Positions 63,975 through 64,000 of a DNA stretch of 64,000 bases are shown here, piece after piece; within the stretch, counting starts at the first letter, position 1, and each line of letters opens with the position of its first letter. Source of the stretch: Clostridiales bacterium. GTDB lineage: Bacteria; Bacillota; Clostridia; Oscillospirales; Oscillospiraceae. A model generated the notes under the pieces. It searched no databases. It was not told the origin of the DNA and saw only the letters and a list, made by a program, of their open reading frames with translations. A program made the position numbers and the translations under genes. Location: NCBI GenBank assembly GCA_029010715.1, contig JAQXKZ010000007.1, positions 1 through 64,000 of the forward strand, written 5' to 3'.

Positions 63975-64000
63975 GACAGCGTTATATATTTTAGCATATA

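Overview
The window looks like a chromosomal segment of an anaerobic, endospore-forming Clostridia-type Firmicute (Oscillospirales-like is my guess from style only). Evidence: sporulation genes (a SpoVM micro-gene and a SipL/SpoVID-like coat protein), an alanine T-box leader, the Bacillus/Clostridium-type order of the remA-gmk-rpoZ-priA-def-fmt-rsmB-rlmN-prpC-prkC-rsgA cluster, the MEP isoprenoid pathway, c-di-AMP synthesis and rubrerythrin. Most of the DNA is GC-rich and densely packed. The restriction-modification block near the right end is visibly AT-richer.

Positions 1-27,250 are almost entirely minus-strand housekeeping. Read in the direction of transcription from about 17,130 down to about 2,500, one colinear run holds cdaA-cdaR (c-di-AMP synthase and regulator), an RseC-like gene, yicC, remA, gmk, rpoZ, priA, def, fmt, rsmB, rlmN, prpC, prkC, rsgA, a 50-codon membrane peptide, spoVM and a SipL/SpoVID-like LysM protein. 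yebC follows with its own promoter. Upstream lie uvrA-recD2-comF-mreB-ispD-ispF and a DUF3343/cysteine desulfurase pair.

Positions 27,300-36,000 are more accessory: a TetR regulator, an ACT-domain regulator divergent from a 905-residue multi-FeS flavoprotein that is translationally coupled to hypA, a large fused ABC transporter, tRNA-Arg(CCU) and a decayed acetyltransferase.

Positions 36,000-51,000 carry rnmV-holA-comEC, then mltG and a U32-family gene, then a T-box leader controlling a zinc-ribbon gene, alaS and a HIT gene, then prfC, a cyclodeaminase-family gene, cobB and tmk. Positions 50,800-61,200 hold single genes: NhaC and NSS transporters, LysR and WYL regulators, DUF5131, GyrI-like, glycerate kinase, MGMT and rubrerythrin.

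Positions 61,400-63,700 contain an EcoRI-like endonuclease and an M.RsrI-like adenine methyltransferase, so probably a GAATTC-specific restriction-modification system. It is flanked on both sides by arrays of a TGAAAC/GTTTCA heptamer in 10- or 20-bp phase. No integrase or transposase is visible. tRNA-Leu(UAG) and tRNA-Gly(GCC) end the window. The most notable items are the hidden spoVM next to its likely functional partner and the phased repeat arrays around the EcoRI-type cassette.
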